From positions 107,924 through 171,923 of the forward strand of contig NZ_SPQS01000019.1 of the NCBI RefSeq assembly GCF_004570865.1: a DNA stretch of 64,000 nt. Direction: 5' to 3'. The stretch's first letter is position 1. Every line of letters begins with the position of its first letter. Positions 25,635 through 34,375 of this stretch are shown one piece after another. Made by a program: the position numbers and the translations under genes. The DNA is from Bradyrhizobium frederickii. Its GTDB lineage: Bacteria > Pseudomonadota > Alphaproteobacteria > Rhizobiales > Xanthobacteraceae. A model generated the notes under the pieces. It saw only the letters and a program-made list of their open reading frames with translations. It had not been told where the DNA came from and ran no database searches.

Positions 25635-27030
25635 CGCACTTTCCTTTTCTCCGCGTAGGGAGCCGAGTTCGTCCCGGCGCTTGGGACGTTGCGCCGAGCG
25701 CTGCCACGAGTGCGCCCGTATTCTTGACGAGCCAGCACGCCGTGCGCAAGAGGCGGGCATCGTTGCCGCGGCGGCCGACGAGCTGGACGCCCAGCGGAAG
25801 GCCGGCTTCCGAACGCATCAATGGCAGGCTGATGGCGGGTACGCCGAGATAGGTCCAGAGCGTGCAGAAAACCGGGTTGCCGGTCGTTTCAATGCCGGGC
25901 GCCGCACCCGGCGCCGCAGGCGTCAGGACGGCGTCGTATTCGTCGAAAATGTGGTCCAGAGCCTGGTTGAGCGGCGCAATCCCGGCCAGAGCGCTGCAAT
26001 AATCCACCGCGAGATGCGTGCGGCCGCGCTCGATCGCCTGGCGTAGAGGCGTGCTCAGCTTGTCGCCGCCTCGCTGGTAGTCGCGCCGCAGATTGTGCGC
26101 CATATCAACTTCCATGATGATACGGTGCATATCGACGGCTCTATCGAAGCTCGGCCCAAGCTCGACTTCGCTGCACGCCTCGCCCAAAGCCTCGACGAGC
26201 TCAGCAAAGGCCTCACGGGTCACCGGCTCGGCCTGATCCCAGACCGGAGAGCGCACGAAGGCAAATCGCGGCGGCAACGGCGGCTCGCTCGCCGCTACCG
26301 CAGAGAATGGCGGGCGCGCAACAGGCCGCGTGTCCAAATCCTCCCGGTCGAAGTCGACCATGACCTCGGACAGCAGGGCCACGTCCTCCACGCTGCGCCC
26401 GAACACGCCGACATGGTCGAGTGTGCGCGACAATTCGAGCGCGCCGCTGCGCGGAATGAGGCCATGCGAGGGCTTGAAACCGACCACGCCGCAGAAGGCG
26501 GCAGGACGGATCACCGAGCCGTTGGTCTGCGAGCCGACAGCACCTGGCACCATCAGCGCCGCGACGGCCGCGGCGGAGCCGGAGGACGATCCGCCGGGTG
26601 TGCGATCCGCGTCGTGCGGATTTCGGGTCTTGCCGGGATTGTAGTACGCGTACTCGGTGGTCACCGTCTTGCCGAGGATCACGGCGCCGGCCGCCCGCAG
26701 ACGCGCCACGGCCGCCGCATCGCGCCGCGGCGTGCGTCCGGCCCACAGCTCTGATCCGAATTCCGTCGGCATGTCGCCGGTGTCGAAGATGTCCTTGATG
26801 CCCACGGGCACGCCATGCAGCGGGCCTACAGCCTGGCCCTGCTTGCGACGATCGTCAGCAGCCTCGGCCTGCCGCATCGCGTGGTCGCGATCGAGAAACG
26901 CCCATGCCTGGATATCGCGATCGACCTCATCGATGCGCTTGAGGCAGTCGCCGACGAGCTCCGCCGAACTGAGTTGGCCGTCGCGGATGCCGGCCGCAGC
27001 CTCCATGAGGCCGAGCGCGCTGAGACTCAT
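25528..27030 (-). CDS. amidase signature-family enzyme
   Basis: 500 residues of the amidase signature family (Ser-cisSer-Lys hydrolases). Catalytic Lys in GVPVGIKDIFDTGD (about residue 70); Ser region GGSSSGSAAAVAALMVPGAVGSQTNGSVIRPAAFCGVVGFKP (about 140-180). The family fold ends near LRTACWLVKN; the last 50 residues or so (RTRLPTRRKGKCDDQSDHR...) have no family character and are read through the small membrane protein gene. Start 27030 chosen; MDRDERARQ at 27075 would overlap the TRAP permease end by 14 bases. Position after the TRAP genes suggests it hydrolyses an imported amide. Confidence 0.87.
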   Translation of the reverse strand: MSLSALGLMEAAAGIRDGQLSSAELVGDCLKRIDEVDRDIQAWAFLDRDHAMRQAEAADDRRKQGQAVGPLHGVPVGIKDIFDTGDMPTEFGSELWAGRTPRRDAAAVARLRAAGAVILGKTVTTEYAYYNPGKTRNPHDADRTPGGSSSGSAAAVAALMVPGAVGSQTNGSVIRPAAFCGVVGFKPSHGLIPRSGALELSRTLDHVGVFGRSVEDVALLSEVMVDFDREDLDTRPVARPPFSAVAASEPPLPPRFAFVRSPVWDQAEPVTREAFAELVEALGEACSEVELGPSFDRAVDMHRIIMEVDMAHNLRRDYQRGGDKLSTPLRQAIERGRTHLAVDYCSALAGIAPLNQALDHIFDEYDAVLTPAAPGAAPGIETTGNPVFCTLWTYLGVPAISLPLMRSEAGLPLGVQLVGRRGNDARLLRTACWLVKNTGALVAALGATSQAPGRTRLPTRRKGKCDDQSDHRTHRPRAYDDISWVSGGLDQGHSAHRHCG

Positions 27031-27061
27031 GCGCGGCCTTTCGGCGGTTTGCCGGGCGCGC

Positions 27062-28411
27062 TCATCGCGATCCATAGAGATAGGCGGGCAACCACAATGC
27101 GATCCCCGGGAAGATGTAGACCAGTGCCATGGTGAGGAAGACCAGGCCAACGAAGGGAAGCGCGCCGGAGAAGATGTCGGTCAGCTTCACCTGAGGCGGC
27201 GCCACGCCCTTCAGATAGAAGGCCGCCATCGCGACCGGCGGCGTATTGAACGCCGTCTGCGTGTTCAGTGCCACCAGGATGCCGAAGAAGATCGGATCGA
27301 TGCCGTATTGCGGCAGCAGCGGCAGGAAGATCGGCACGAAGATGATGATGATCTCGGTCCATTCCAGCGGCCAGCCGAGCAGGAAGATGATCACCTGGGT
27401 CAACAGCAGGAAGCCGATAGGCGACAGGTTCAGCGCGGCGAAGAACTGCTCGACCACGGTCTGTCCGCCGAGGACGGCAAACACCGCGGAGAACGTCCAC
27501 GACCCGATGAACAGGTAACAGACCATCGCGGTGGCACGCACGGTCAGATAGACCGATTCGCGCATCATCGTGAAGTTGAGCGAACGATAGGCGGCGGCCA
27601 GAACGATGCTCATGAGGGCGCCCACCGCGGCCGCCTCGGATGGCGTCGCCAGGCCGAACAGGATCGCGCCGAGCACCGAAACGATCAGTAGCGCCAGCGG
27701 CAGGAACGATGTGGCGAGCGCCCAGATTACCGTGCTGAGCGGCACGTTGGTCTGCTCGGGCGGCAGCTTCGGCGCCAACGCAGGATTGATGATCGCGCGC
27801 GCCATGGCATAGAGGACGTAGAGCCCAGCCAGCAGGAACCCCGGCAAGAACGCGGCCGCATAAAGCTTGACCGCCGAAACGCCGGCGGTCGCCGCATAGA
27901 CGATCAGGAGAATGCTCGGCGGAATCAGGATGCCGAGGCAGCCGCCGGCGCAGACGACGCCTGCCGACAGCTTGACGTCGTAACCGGCGCGCAGCATCGC
28001 CGGCAAGGCCAGCAGGCCCATCAGCGTGACAACCGCGCCGACGATGCCGGTCGCGGTCGCGAACATCGCGCAGGTGATCAGCGTTGCCACCGCCAGCGCG
28101 CCCGGCACGTTCTTCATCGACAATTGCAGCGAGTAGAACAGGCGGTCGAGAATGTTTGCGCGCTCGATCAGATAGCCCATGAACAGGAACAGCGGAACCG
28201 CAACCAGCACATCGCTGGATGTGACCTCGAACGTCTTCTGCACCAGAAGCGTGAAGATGCGGTTCTGGAAGAAGTCCTGACCGGGGGTGTAGTAGGCATA
28301 ATAGCCGAACGAGACGCCCATCGCCATCAGCGTGAACGCGATCGGGAAGCCGAGCATGATGATGAAGATGAATAGGCCCAGCATCAGCATGCCGAGTTGA
28401 GGATCGGTCAT
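27062..28411 (-). CDS. dctM: TRAP transporter large permease (DctM)
   Basis: 449 residues, about 12 TM helices, the main transport subunit of a tripartite ATP-independent periplasmic system (secondary, Na+-driven). Landmarks: LGMLMLGLFIFIIMLGFPIAF, the GYLIERANILDRLF loop, SAGVVCAGGCLGILIPPSI (family signature), FLLGWPLEWTEIIIIFVPIF and FNTPPVAMAAFYLKGVAP. The start overlaps the stop of dctQ by four bases (ATGA). Longer than dicarboxylate DctM in its periplasmic loops, typical of the large DctM subclass (TakP/lactate-like systems). Confidence 0.95.
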   Translation of the reverse strand: MTDPQLGMLMLGLFIFIIMLGFPIAFTLMAMGVSFGYYAYYTPGQDFFQNRIFTLLVQKTFEVTSSDVLVAVPLFLFMGYLIERANILDRLFYSLQLSMKNVPGALAVATLITCAMFATATGIVGAVVTLMGLLALPAMLRAGYDVKLSAGVVCAGGCLGILIPPSILLIVYAATAGVSAVKLYAAAFLPGFLLAGLYVLYAMARAIINPALAPKLPPEQTNVPLSTVIWALATSFLPLALLIVSVLGAILFGLATPSEAAAVGALMSIVLAAAYRSLNFTMMRESVYLTVRATAMVCYLFIGSWTFSAVFAVLGGQTVVEQFFAALNLSPIGFLLLTQVIIFLLGWPLEWTEIIIIFVPIFLPLLPQYGIDPIFFGILVALNTQTAFNTPPVAMAAFYLKGVAPPQVKLTDIFSGALPFVGLVFLTMALVYIFPGIALWLPAYLYGSR

Positions 28412-29010
28412 GCGCCTGGTCCCTTCCCACCCTGCGGCTCAGCCGCGTGCTGCTGATGTTCGCGGATGACGAGGCTCTCGGTCTCTTCCACGTCGTGCAA
28501 GCGTTGCGGCCATCGGCCGGTGCGGATGCACAGCACACAGCGAATGACCTCAGCGACCCCTTGCAGAAACAGAAGGAAACCGGTGAGAGGGATCAGCGCC
28601 TTCAGCGGAAACACCGGCACGCCGGCCGGACTGAAGATGCTGACTTCGCGGAAGCGGACCGACATCTGGGCGTAGTTCCAGCCCGAATACATCAGCGCGG
28701 CGATCGCCGGCAGGAAGAACAGGATATACAGGACGAGGTCCATCGTCGCCTGGGTGCGCGGCGACCAGAGGCGGTAGACCACGTCGGCACGCACATGGCC
28801 GTTGCGCGAGAGGGTATACGCGCCGGCCATCAGGAACATCGCGCCATAGGTGATGTAGCTGATGTCGAAAGCCCAGGTGGTCGGCGCACGCAGCACGTAG
28901 CGCACGAATACCTCGTAACTGACGCCCAGTGTAAGGACGAGAATCAGCCAGGCGAACGCCTTGCCGACCCACGTGCTGAGCGCGTCGATGAAGAACAGGA
29001 ATTTCGTCAT
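28408..29010 (-). CDS. dctQ: TRAP transporter small permease (DctQ)
   Basis: 200 residues, four TM helices: MTKFLFFIDALSTWVGKAFAW at the start, then the family motif VLRAPTTWAFDISYITYGAMFLMAGAYTLSRNGHVRADVVYR. The first in-frame ATG of the DctQ domain at 29010 is used; an extra 16 upstream residues lack similarity. The stop overlaps the start of dctM. The C-terminal 30 residues are polar and Glu/Gln/His-rich. Confidence 0.93.
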   Translation of the reverse strand: MTKFLFFIDALSTWVGKAFAWLILVLTLGVSYEVFVRYVLRAPTTWAFDISYITYGAMFLMAGAYTLSRNGHVRADVVYRLWSPRTQATMDLVLYILFFLPAIAALMYSGWNYAQMSVRFREVSIFSPAGVPVFPLKALIPLTGFLLFLQGVAEVIRCVLCIRTGRWPQRLHDVEETESLVIREHQQHAAEPQGGKGPGA

Positions 29011-29125
29011 GCGAGCTGAACTCGCTGCGCGCAGTACATCCGGACGTCCCCCTCCCAACTCGCGGGCGGCGCTTCAATGCGCCGCCCCTCACGATACGGC
29101 TTCACGCGATGCGCCGCGACAGCCG

Positions 29126-30259
29126 TCACACCTTGAGCACGCCCGGGAAGTGATGCTCGAAGGCGCCGCGGTAGTCGGTCGCGTTGTTCATGTTGTAGTA
29201 AACCACGCGGCGCACCCATTCCTTCTGCGAGTCCATCACCTTCTTCATGAACGGATCCGAGCCGAGCTGGGCGATTAGACCGTCCCACGCCTTGATCTGC
29301 GCGTCGAACACCGACTTCGGCGTCCGCTGGACGTTGACCTTGTCCTTGTTGATCAGCTCCTGCAGGTCCTTCGAATAATAGTCCATGGCCTTCCATTCGT
29401 TGGCGGAGGACACGGCTTCGGCGGCGTATTGCAGGATCGCCTGCTGTTCCTTCGGCAACGCGTTGAATTTGGTCCGGTTGAACATGATCTCGAAATATTC
29501 CGTCGCCTGATGGTGGCTGCCCATCATATAGTTCTTGGCGACATCCTGTGCGCCGAAGCGCCGGTCCGAGGTCGGATTGTTGAACTCGAACCCGTCGATC
29601 ACGCCGCGCTCCATCGCAGGCACGATCTCGCCGCCGGGGAGCTGAGCGACGGATGCACCCATCGCCTGGAAGAGATCGGCGGCAAGGCCCACCGTGCGAT
29701 ACTTCAAGCCCTTGAGATCCGCGTCGCTGGTGATGGGCTTCTTGAACCAGCCGAGCGGCTGGGTCGGCATCGGCATGGCGAAGAAGCTCTTGATGTTGAC
29801 GTTCATGATCTTGGTCTGGAGCTCCTCAAACAGCTCCTTGCCGCCGCCGTTGTGGATCCAGCCGAGGCCTTCGTTGGCGTTGAAGCCGAACACGGGACCT
29901 GTCCCGAACAGCGATGCTGCCTTGTGTTTGCCGTACCAGTAGACCGTCACCGTGTGTGCTGCGTCGATCTGGCCGCCATGAACGCCGTCGAACACCTGGA
30001 ACGGATGCACGACCGAGCCGCCGACCAGATAGTCTATGCGGAGCCGGCCCCCGGCCATCTCGTTGACTCGCTTCACATAGTCTTCGGCCATCTCGTTGAA
30101 GACATCGGCCTTGCCCCACGAGCCCTGCATCTTCAGGGTCGCCGTTTGCGCGCGGCTGACTTGCGGCATGGCGATGGTGGCAGCGCCGGCCGCGCCGGCG
30201 GTCAGCAAGAATTTGCGACGAGTGGTTCTGGTCTTTTCAGACTTTGCAGTCATGGACAT
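29126..30259 (-). CDS. TRAP transporter substrate-binding protein (DctP, TakP-like)
   Basis: 377 residues. Twin-arginine signal TRRKFLLTAGAAGAATIAMP, then a DctP-fold receptor: LKMQGSWGKADVFNEMAEDYV, HTVTVYWYGKHKAASLFGTGPVFG, and the ligand-Arg region DLKGLKYRTVGLAADLFQAMG with LPGGEIVPAMERGVIDGFEFNNP. The WYGK/GTGPVFG and NNP patterns resemble the 2-oxoacid/lactate-binding TakP subgroup rather than DctP for C4-dicarboxylates. First gene of an operon dctP-dctQ-dctM-amidase on the minus strand; the AraC gene lies upstream in the same direction. Confidence 0.92.
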   Translation of the reverse strand: MSMTAKSEKTRTTRRKFLLTAGAAGAATIAMPQVSRAQTATLKMQGSWGKADVFNEMAEDYVKRVNEMAGGRLRIDYLVGGSVVHPFQVFDGVHGGQIDAAHTVTVYWYGKHKAASLFGTGPVFGFNANEGLGWIHNGGGKELFEELQTKIMNVNIKSFFAMPMPTQPLGWFKKPITSDADLKGLKYRTVGLAADLFQAMGASVAQLPGGEIVPAMERGVIDGFEFNNPTSDRRFGAQDVAKNYMMGSHHQATEYFEIMFNRTKFNALPKEQQAILQYAAEAVSSANEWKAMDYYSKDLQELINKDKVNVQRTPKSVFDAQIKAWDGLIAQLGSDPFMKKVMDSQKEWVRRVVYYNMNNATDYRGAFEHHFPGVLKV

Positions 30260-30556
30260 CCTCCCTGGCGGCCTGGTTCTTCGAACGCGTTTCGGTGCGC
30301 TTCGCTTTTAACCGCTGGGGGCATGCCGCATTCCAGCGACTTTGATCACAGTCTGGACGCATTGTCGGCATCCGACAAGCTGCGCGATGTCGCATTTTGG
30401 ATGTCGGCGAGCTTTTGGTTTGCAGAAGCCGCACAATCGTCGCGTGTCGCAGCGCAGCAAATATGCAGACGTTCTCACAGACTTGGGAAAGCTGCGTGCA
30501 CCGCCGAAGAGAAGCTGGCAGCGCGGTAGGCGGGACGGAAGGGTTGGCTGACTAGA
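30260..30556 (-). promoter_or_regulatory. TRAP operon promoter region with a candidate operator
   Basis: 297 bases between the AraC stop and the TRAP receptor start. TTGTCGG CAT CCGACAA (30362-30378) is a palindrome with 7-bp arms, 100 bases upstream of the ATG, and the related ATGTCGGCGAGC (30399-30410) lies nearby. Candidate sites for the neighbouring AraC-type regulator or another factor; no terminator with T-run is seen. Confidence 0.4.
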
Positions 30557-31615
30557 TTAGGGCTGCGATGCGCGCCGTCGGGCCAGCTGGTGCAGCACCG
30601 TGTCGATGGCCGGCACCGCTCCGGTCTCGCGCAGCCATGTGTCGGCCAATTCCCTCAATTCGCCCGGCGTCAGGCCGAACTTGCGGCGGAATGCGCGGAT
30701 GAAGGTGGAATCGCTGCTGAAGCGCATGTCGACGGCGAGCTCGATCAGACGACCGTCCTGCGCGGATGGCGATAGCAATCGCCGAAACGCGAGATTGAGC
30801 CGCTGCTCCCGCACATAATGCGCAAGCCCGCCCTCGGCCTCGAACAGCCGGTAGAGGGTCGCGCGCGAGATATGGAAATGGCGGCAGAGCTCTTCGGCGG
30901 CGAGCGCATCGGTTTCGAGATTGTTCGCGATGTGGCGCTTGATCATCGTGATGTAAAGATGGCGCTCGGCGCGTTCGAGGCCCGCGACGATTTCGGCCGT
31001 CCCGCCGGCCGCGGCCGCCACGAGGTCGGCGATCGCCTCGACCGTGGCCTCGGCATGGCCGATCCCGGTTTCCGCTCCGGGCTCGGACGGCAGGCCAAGC
31101 GCGGCATAGTGGCTCGCAAGCAGGCGGGCATGAGGGTGGTCCGACGGCAACAGGGTTGCCGTCGCCGCATCCGGATATGCGAGCCGCGGCGCCAGCATCG
31201 CGCGCTGCAGGACGATCGTCCTCAGATGGGTGCGGCCGCCGCCGGCGCGCAGCGCGGTCCGGTTCGGTTGCGCCATGTCGATGAGAACGATGTCGCCGGG
31301 CCGCAGCGTGACCTCGCGCCGGCCCGAGCTGAACTGCATCTCGCCCTCGACGCAGAGGGTGATCTGAAAATGATCCATGACGCCGCGGGCGACGTGCGCG
31401 GGCGTGCGGTCATAGTCCTGGTCGGAGGCCCGCGTGTCGATCAGCAAGGCGTTGCGGGTCATCCATGTCACCGTGGTGACATGGAAATCGTTCTCCGCGG
31501 TACGCGGGACGACCTCGCAGATGTCGGCCGTCATGGCCCGCAGCCGCGCGAGGGCCTCCGGACCGCGCCCGGGAATGTCGGCCGCCATGCTCCCGGTCAA
31601 GGCTGTGTCGTCCAC
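30557..31615 (-). CDS. AraC-family transcriptional regulator
   Basis: 352 residues. N-terminal cupin-like sensing domain (about 60-200; FQITLCVEGEMQF, LRPGDIVLIDMAQPN) of the AraC-binding-like type seen in FeaR/choline-style activators; C-terminal double HTH (about 225-330): LAAEELCRHFHISRATLYRLFEAEGG and LAVDMRFSSDSTFIRAFRRKFGLTPGELR. It reads in the same direction as the TRAP-amidase operon 297 bp downstream, so it is its likely activator. Ligand unknown. Confidence 0.9.
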   Translation of the reverse strand: MDDTALTGSMAADIPGRGPEALARLRAMTADICEVVPRTAENDFHVTTVTWMTRNALLIDTRASDQDYDRTPAHVARGVMDHFQITLCVEGEMQFSSGRREVTLRPGDIVLIDMAQPNRTALRAGGGRTHLRTIVLQRAMLAPRLAYPDAATATLLPSDHPHARLLASHYAALGLPSEPGAETGIGHAEATVEAIADLVAAAAGGTAEIVAGLERAERHLYITMIKRHIANNLETDALAAEELCRHFHISRATLYRLFEAEGGLAHYVREQRLNLAFRRLLSPSAQDGRLIELAVDMRFSSDSTFIRAFRRKFGLTPGELRELADTWLRETGAVPAIDTVLHQLARRRASQP

Positions 31616-31826
31616 ATCCCCTCACGATGCGGAAAGACCGCACGCAATTGATTTCCCGAGATCGGCGGCAAGCCGATCTCGGCTCTGCATGTAGCCATTC
31701 GGAAATCAGTGCGCAAGCAAGAGCGAGTCGGATCGCGCTGGTGGAGTCATGCAACGCATGCGAGATCCGCATGGATTTTGTCTCGCTGAGACACCGGGCA
31801 CATCGTCCGGCCTGCCATCCTGTTAG

Positions 31827-32327
31827 AGACTCTCCCGTTGCTGGAATGCGAGCGCGTCATGCGGGGGCGCGCCGTCGGAATGGCTCGGCGGAATCGGCCT
31901 TACACCCTACGGCGCGATGCAGTTGACGACGCTCGACCTCCCTGGCTATGCCGAGCAAGTCGTCTCCGGCTCGTCGGCATTCGCCTTGAGCTACGCCGCG
32001 AAAAGCGTGACCGACAGCCGCAGCGAGCTCGGCCTGCGTACCGACAGGTCCTTTGCGATGCAGGGCGGTGCGTTGGTCCTGCGCGGCCGCGTCGCCTGGG
32101 CGCATGATTTCACCCCCGATCGCTCGGCCGCCGCAACCTTTCAGGCGTTGCCGCTCGCAAGCTTCGTCGTCAACGGCGCAGCGCAGGCGCGCGACGCCGC
32201 GCTCGCCACGGCTTCGGTCGAGATGAGATGGACGAACGGCTGGTCGACGGCGGCCACCTTCGAAGGCGAGTTCTCCAGCGTTACCCGCAGCTACGCCGGC
32301 AAGGGTAGCGTTCGCTACGGCTGGTGA
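31827..32327 (+). pseudogene. autotransporter beta-barrel remnant
   Basis: The open frame from the in-frame TAG (31824-31826) encodes the last third of an autotransporter beta-domain: IGLTPYGAMQLTTLDLPGYAE, then GSSAFALSYAAKSVTDSRSELGLRTD, GGALVLRGRVAWAHDF, ASVEMRWTNGWSTAATFEGEF and terminal GSVRYGW. Complete domains are about 270-300 residues and follow a long passenger with a signal peptide; none is present upstream, where the preceding bases have no similarity. There is no RBS at the internal ATG (31917). I interpret it as a decayed fragment. Confidence 0.82.
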
Positions 32328-32333
32328 GCGCCG

Positions 32334-32555
32334 TCATCCCTCCAGCGTGAAGCCGACGCGCAGCGTCACCTGGTAGTGGCGCACGGCTCCGTTCTCGATG
32401 TGGCCGCGGGTCTGCACCACCTCGAACCATTTCATCTCGCGAATGGTCTTCGACGCGCGGCCGATCGCATTCTTGATCGCGTCCTCGATCGAGGTTTCGG
32501 ACGAGCCGACGAGGTCCAGGATCTTGTAGACGTGGTCTTTCTCATCTGCAGGCAT
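32334..32555 (-). CDS. dodecin (flavin-binding storage protein)
   Basis: 73 residues, the usual dodecin length (about 65-75). Dodecins form hollow 12-mers that bind FMN/riboflavin pairs. Hallmarks: HVYKILDLVGSSETSIEDAIKNAI (strand 1 and helix), KWFEVVQTRGHI with the flavin-stacking Trp43, and HYQVTLRVGFTLE with Gln62. The start MPADEKDHVYK fits the family; a longer frame upstream is not coding. The stop is six bases from the autotransporter remnant's stop (convergent). Confidence 0.93.
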   Translation of the reverse strand: MPADEKDHVYKILDLVGSSETSIEDAIKNAIGRASKTIREMKWFEVVQTRGHIENGAVRHYQVTLRVGFTLEG

Positions 32556-32704
32556 GATGGCCTCCCTCGGTTGCGCTGCGGCACGCGCGGTCGCGTTGTG
32601 CTCCCATGTGAACGAGCGCCAGGCGGTCCAGTTCCGCCCTGCGCCATGGCTTGCATGCGCCGGCCGAGGTGGAGCAGCCGGCGTCCGCCTGCTAAGCGCT
32701 AGCC

Positions 32705-33586
32705 ATGGATTCGGCGCGCCGCGACAGGACGATCGGCTCTCTCTGCCTCGGCGTGACGGCGTTCGGCTGGGCTTTGAACTGGCCGCTGATGAAGCTGCTG
32801 CTGCAGCAATGGCCACCCCTGTTCGCGCGCGGGCTTGCGGGCGTCTGCGCCTCGCTGATTCTCGGTACTCTGGTGCTGAGCCGGAAGGAGTCGTTTGCCG
32901 TCCCGCGCGAGGCCATCCCACGGCTGGCGTTCGCGACCTTCACCAATGTCTTTGCCTGGATGGGGCTCGGCACGGTCGCAATGAAATATGTGACGGTGAG
33001 CGAGGGCGCTCTGCTCGCCTACACGATGCCGATCTGGGCGATGCTGTTCGCCTGGCCGGTGCTGCATACGCGGCCAACCGCAAGGGATATTTTCGGGCTG
33101 GTCCTTGGCGTTGCCGGCGTCACGCTGCTCCTGAGCGGTAGTGGTTTTGCGTTCAGCGCCGACAAGCTGGTTGGAATTGCCCTTGCAATGCTCTGCGCCA
33201 TCCTGTTCGCGCTCGGCAACGTGCTCAACCGCAAGCCCTTGCCGATGCCGCCCTTGGTCGTCGTCGCCTGGCAGGTCGGGCTCGGTTGCGCCACGATGCT
33301 GGTTCTCGGCGTCGCGTTCGAGCGTCCCGACGTCACCGCGATCACCCCGCTGGGGCTCGGCTGCTTCGTCTACATGACATTGGTGCCGATGGGCGTCTGC
33401 TACGTCACCTGGTTCGAGACGCTGCGCCGGCTGCCACCGACGACGGCCTCGACCGGCATGCTGATCGTGCCCGTGATCGGCGTGGTCTCCGCCGCCATCA
33501 TTCTCGGCGAGCCGCTGGGCTATCGCGAATGGACAGCAATGGCGCTCACGCTCGGCGGCGTGACGCTTGCCTTGCAGCGGGGATGA
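32705..33586 (+). CDS. EamA/DMT-family transporter
   Basis: 293 residues, ten TM helices in two EamA repeats (about 10-140 and 155-290), the drug/metabolite exporter superfamily. Landmarks: GWALNWPLMKLLL near the N-terminus, YTMPIWAMLFAWPVL at the end of repeat 1 and GMLIVPVIGVVSAAIILGEPLGYREW near the end of repeat 2. Substrate not predictable. Divergent from dodecin (149 bp) and convergent with the HNH nuclease. Confidence 0.9.
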   Translation: MDSARRDRTIGSLCLGVTAFGWALNWPLMKLLLQQWPPLFARGLAGVCASLILGTLVLSRKESFAVPREAIPRLAFATFTNVFAWMGLGTVAMKYVTVSEGALLAYTMPIWAMLFAWPVLHTRPTARDIFGLVLGVAGVTLLLSGSGFAFSADKLVGIALAMLCAILFALGNVLNRKPLPMPPLVVVAWQVGLGCATMLVLGVAFERPDVTAITPLGLGCFVYMTLVPMGVCYVTWFETLRRLPPTTASTGMLIVPVIGVVSAAIILGEPLGYREWTAMALTLGGVTLALQRG

Positions 33587-33604
33587 GGCGAGACCTCGCC
33601 CCCC

Positions 33605-34162
33605 TTACGGATCCAGCTCCGTATCCCAGTAGAGATAGTCCAGCCAGCTGTCGTGCAGATAGTTCGGCGGAAACAGGCGGCCGTTGCGGTGCAGCTGATG
33701 CACGGTGGGCGCGAACGCGTTCTGGCGCGGAAACATCCTGGCTTGCGCCGGCGTCAGGTTGCCCTTGCGTAAGTTGCAGGGCGAGCATGCCGCGACCACG
33801 TTCTCCCAGGTGGTCTGGCCGCCTTTGCTGCGCGGGATGATGTGATCGAAGGTGAGGTCCTCGGGCGAGCCGCAATATTGGCAGGCGAAACGATCGCGCA
33901 GGAAGACGTTGAAACGGGTGAAGGCCGGATGGGTGGTCGGCTTGACGAAGGATTTGAGCGAGACGACGCTCGGCAGCTGCATTTGCAGCGTGGGACTGTG
34001 GACCGCCTGATCGTAGTGAGCGACGATGTTGACGCGGTCGAGAAACACCGCCTTGATCGCGTCCTGCCACGACCAAAGAGACAGCGGGTAGTAGCTCAGC
34101 GGCCGGAAGTCCGCATTCAGCACCAACACCGGCCAACTGCCTTGCGAGACATGTGCGTTCAA
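33605..34162 (-). CDS. HNH endonuclease family protein
   Basis: 185 residues. N-terminal conserved region (WPVLVLNADFRPLSYYPLSLWSWQDAIKAVFLDRV) typical of a stand-alone HNH family common in alphaproteobacteria and cyanobacteria; C-terminal HNH motif with zinc-type Cys pairs: CQYCGSP, LTFDHIIPRSKGG, NVVAACSPCNLRKGN. Start is a TTG (34162), preceded by GGGAG at 6 bases. No phage or restriction genes nearby, so it is not evidently a mobile element function. Biological role unknown. Confidence 0.87.
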   Translation of the reverse strand: MNAHVSQGSWPVLVLNADFRPLSYYPLSLWSWQDAIKAVFLDRVNIVAHYDQAVHSPTLQMQLPSVVSLKSFVKPTTHPAFTRFNVFLRDRFACQYCGSPEDLTFDHIIPRSKGGQTTWENVVAACSPCNLRKGNLTPAQARMFPRQNAFAPTVHQLHRNGRLFPPNYLHDSWLDYLYWDTELDP

Positions 34163-34375
34163 GTAACGCTCCCGGCCTCCAATATACGCTGCGAAGCAGC
34201 ATGTGTTGACATACTACATGCAGCGTGACGGGATTGTGAAGCCCGTTGAGCGACTTATTCAGGCGCAAGCAATGCGGCGCCGGGGTGGCAAAAGCGCTCA
34301 AAACGCCGCGATTTGGGGAGAGCACGCGGCGGGCGGAACCGGCTTTGTCCGCGGGGGCGCGGCGTGCCGTAGCAG

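Noticed and set aside
34203..34220. TTGACATACTACATG as a plus-strand promoter
   Set aside because: No plus-strand gene lies downstream; the bases are in the leader of the HNH gene on the other strand.
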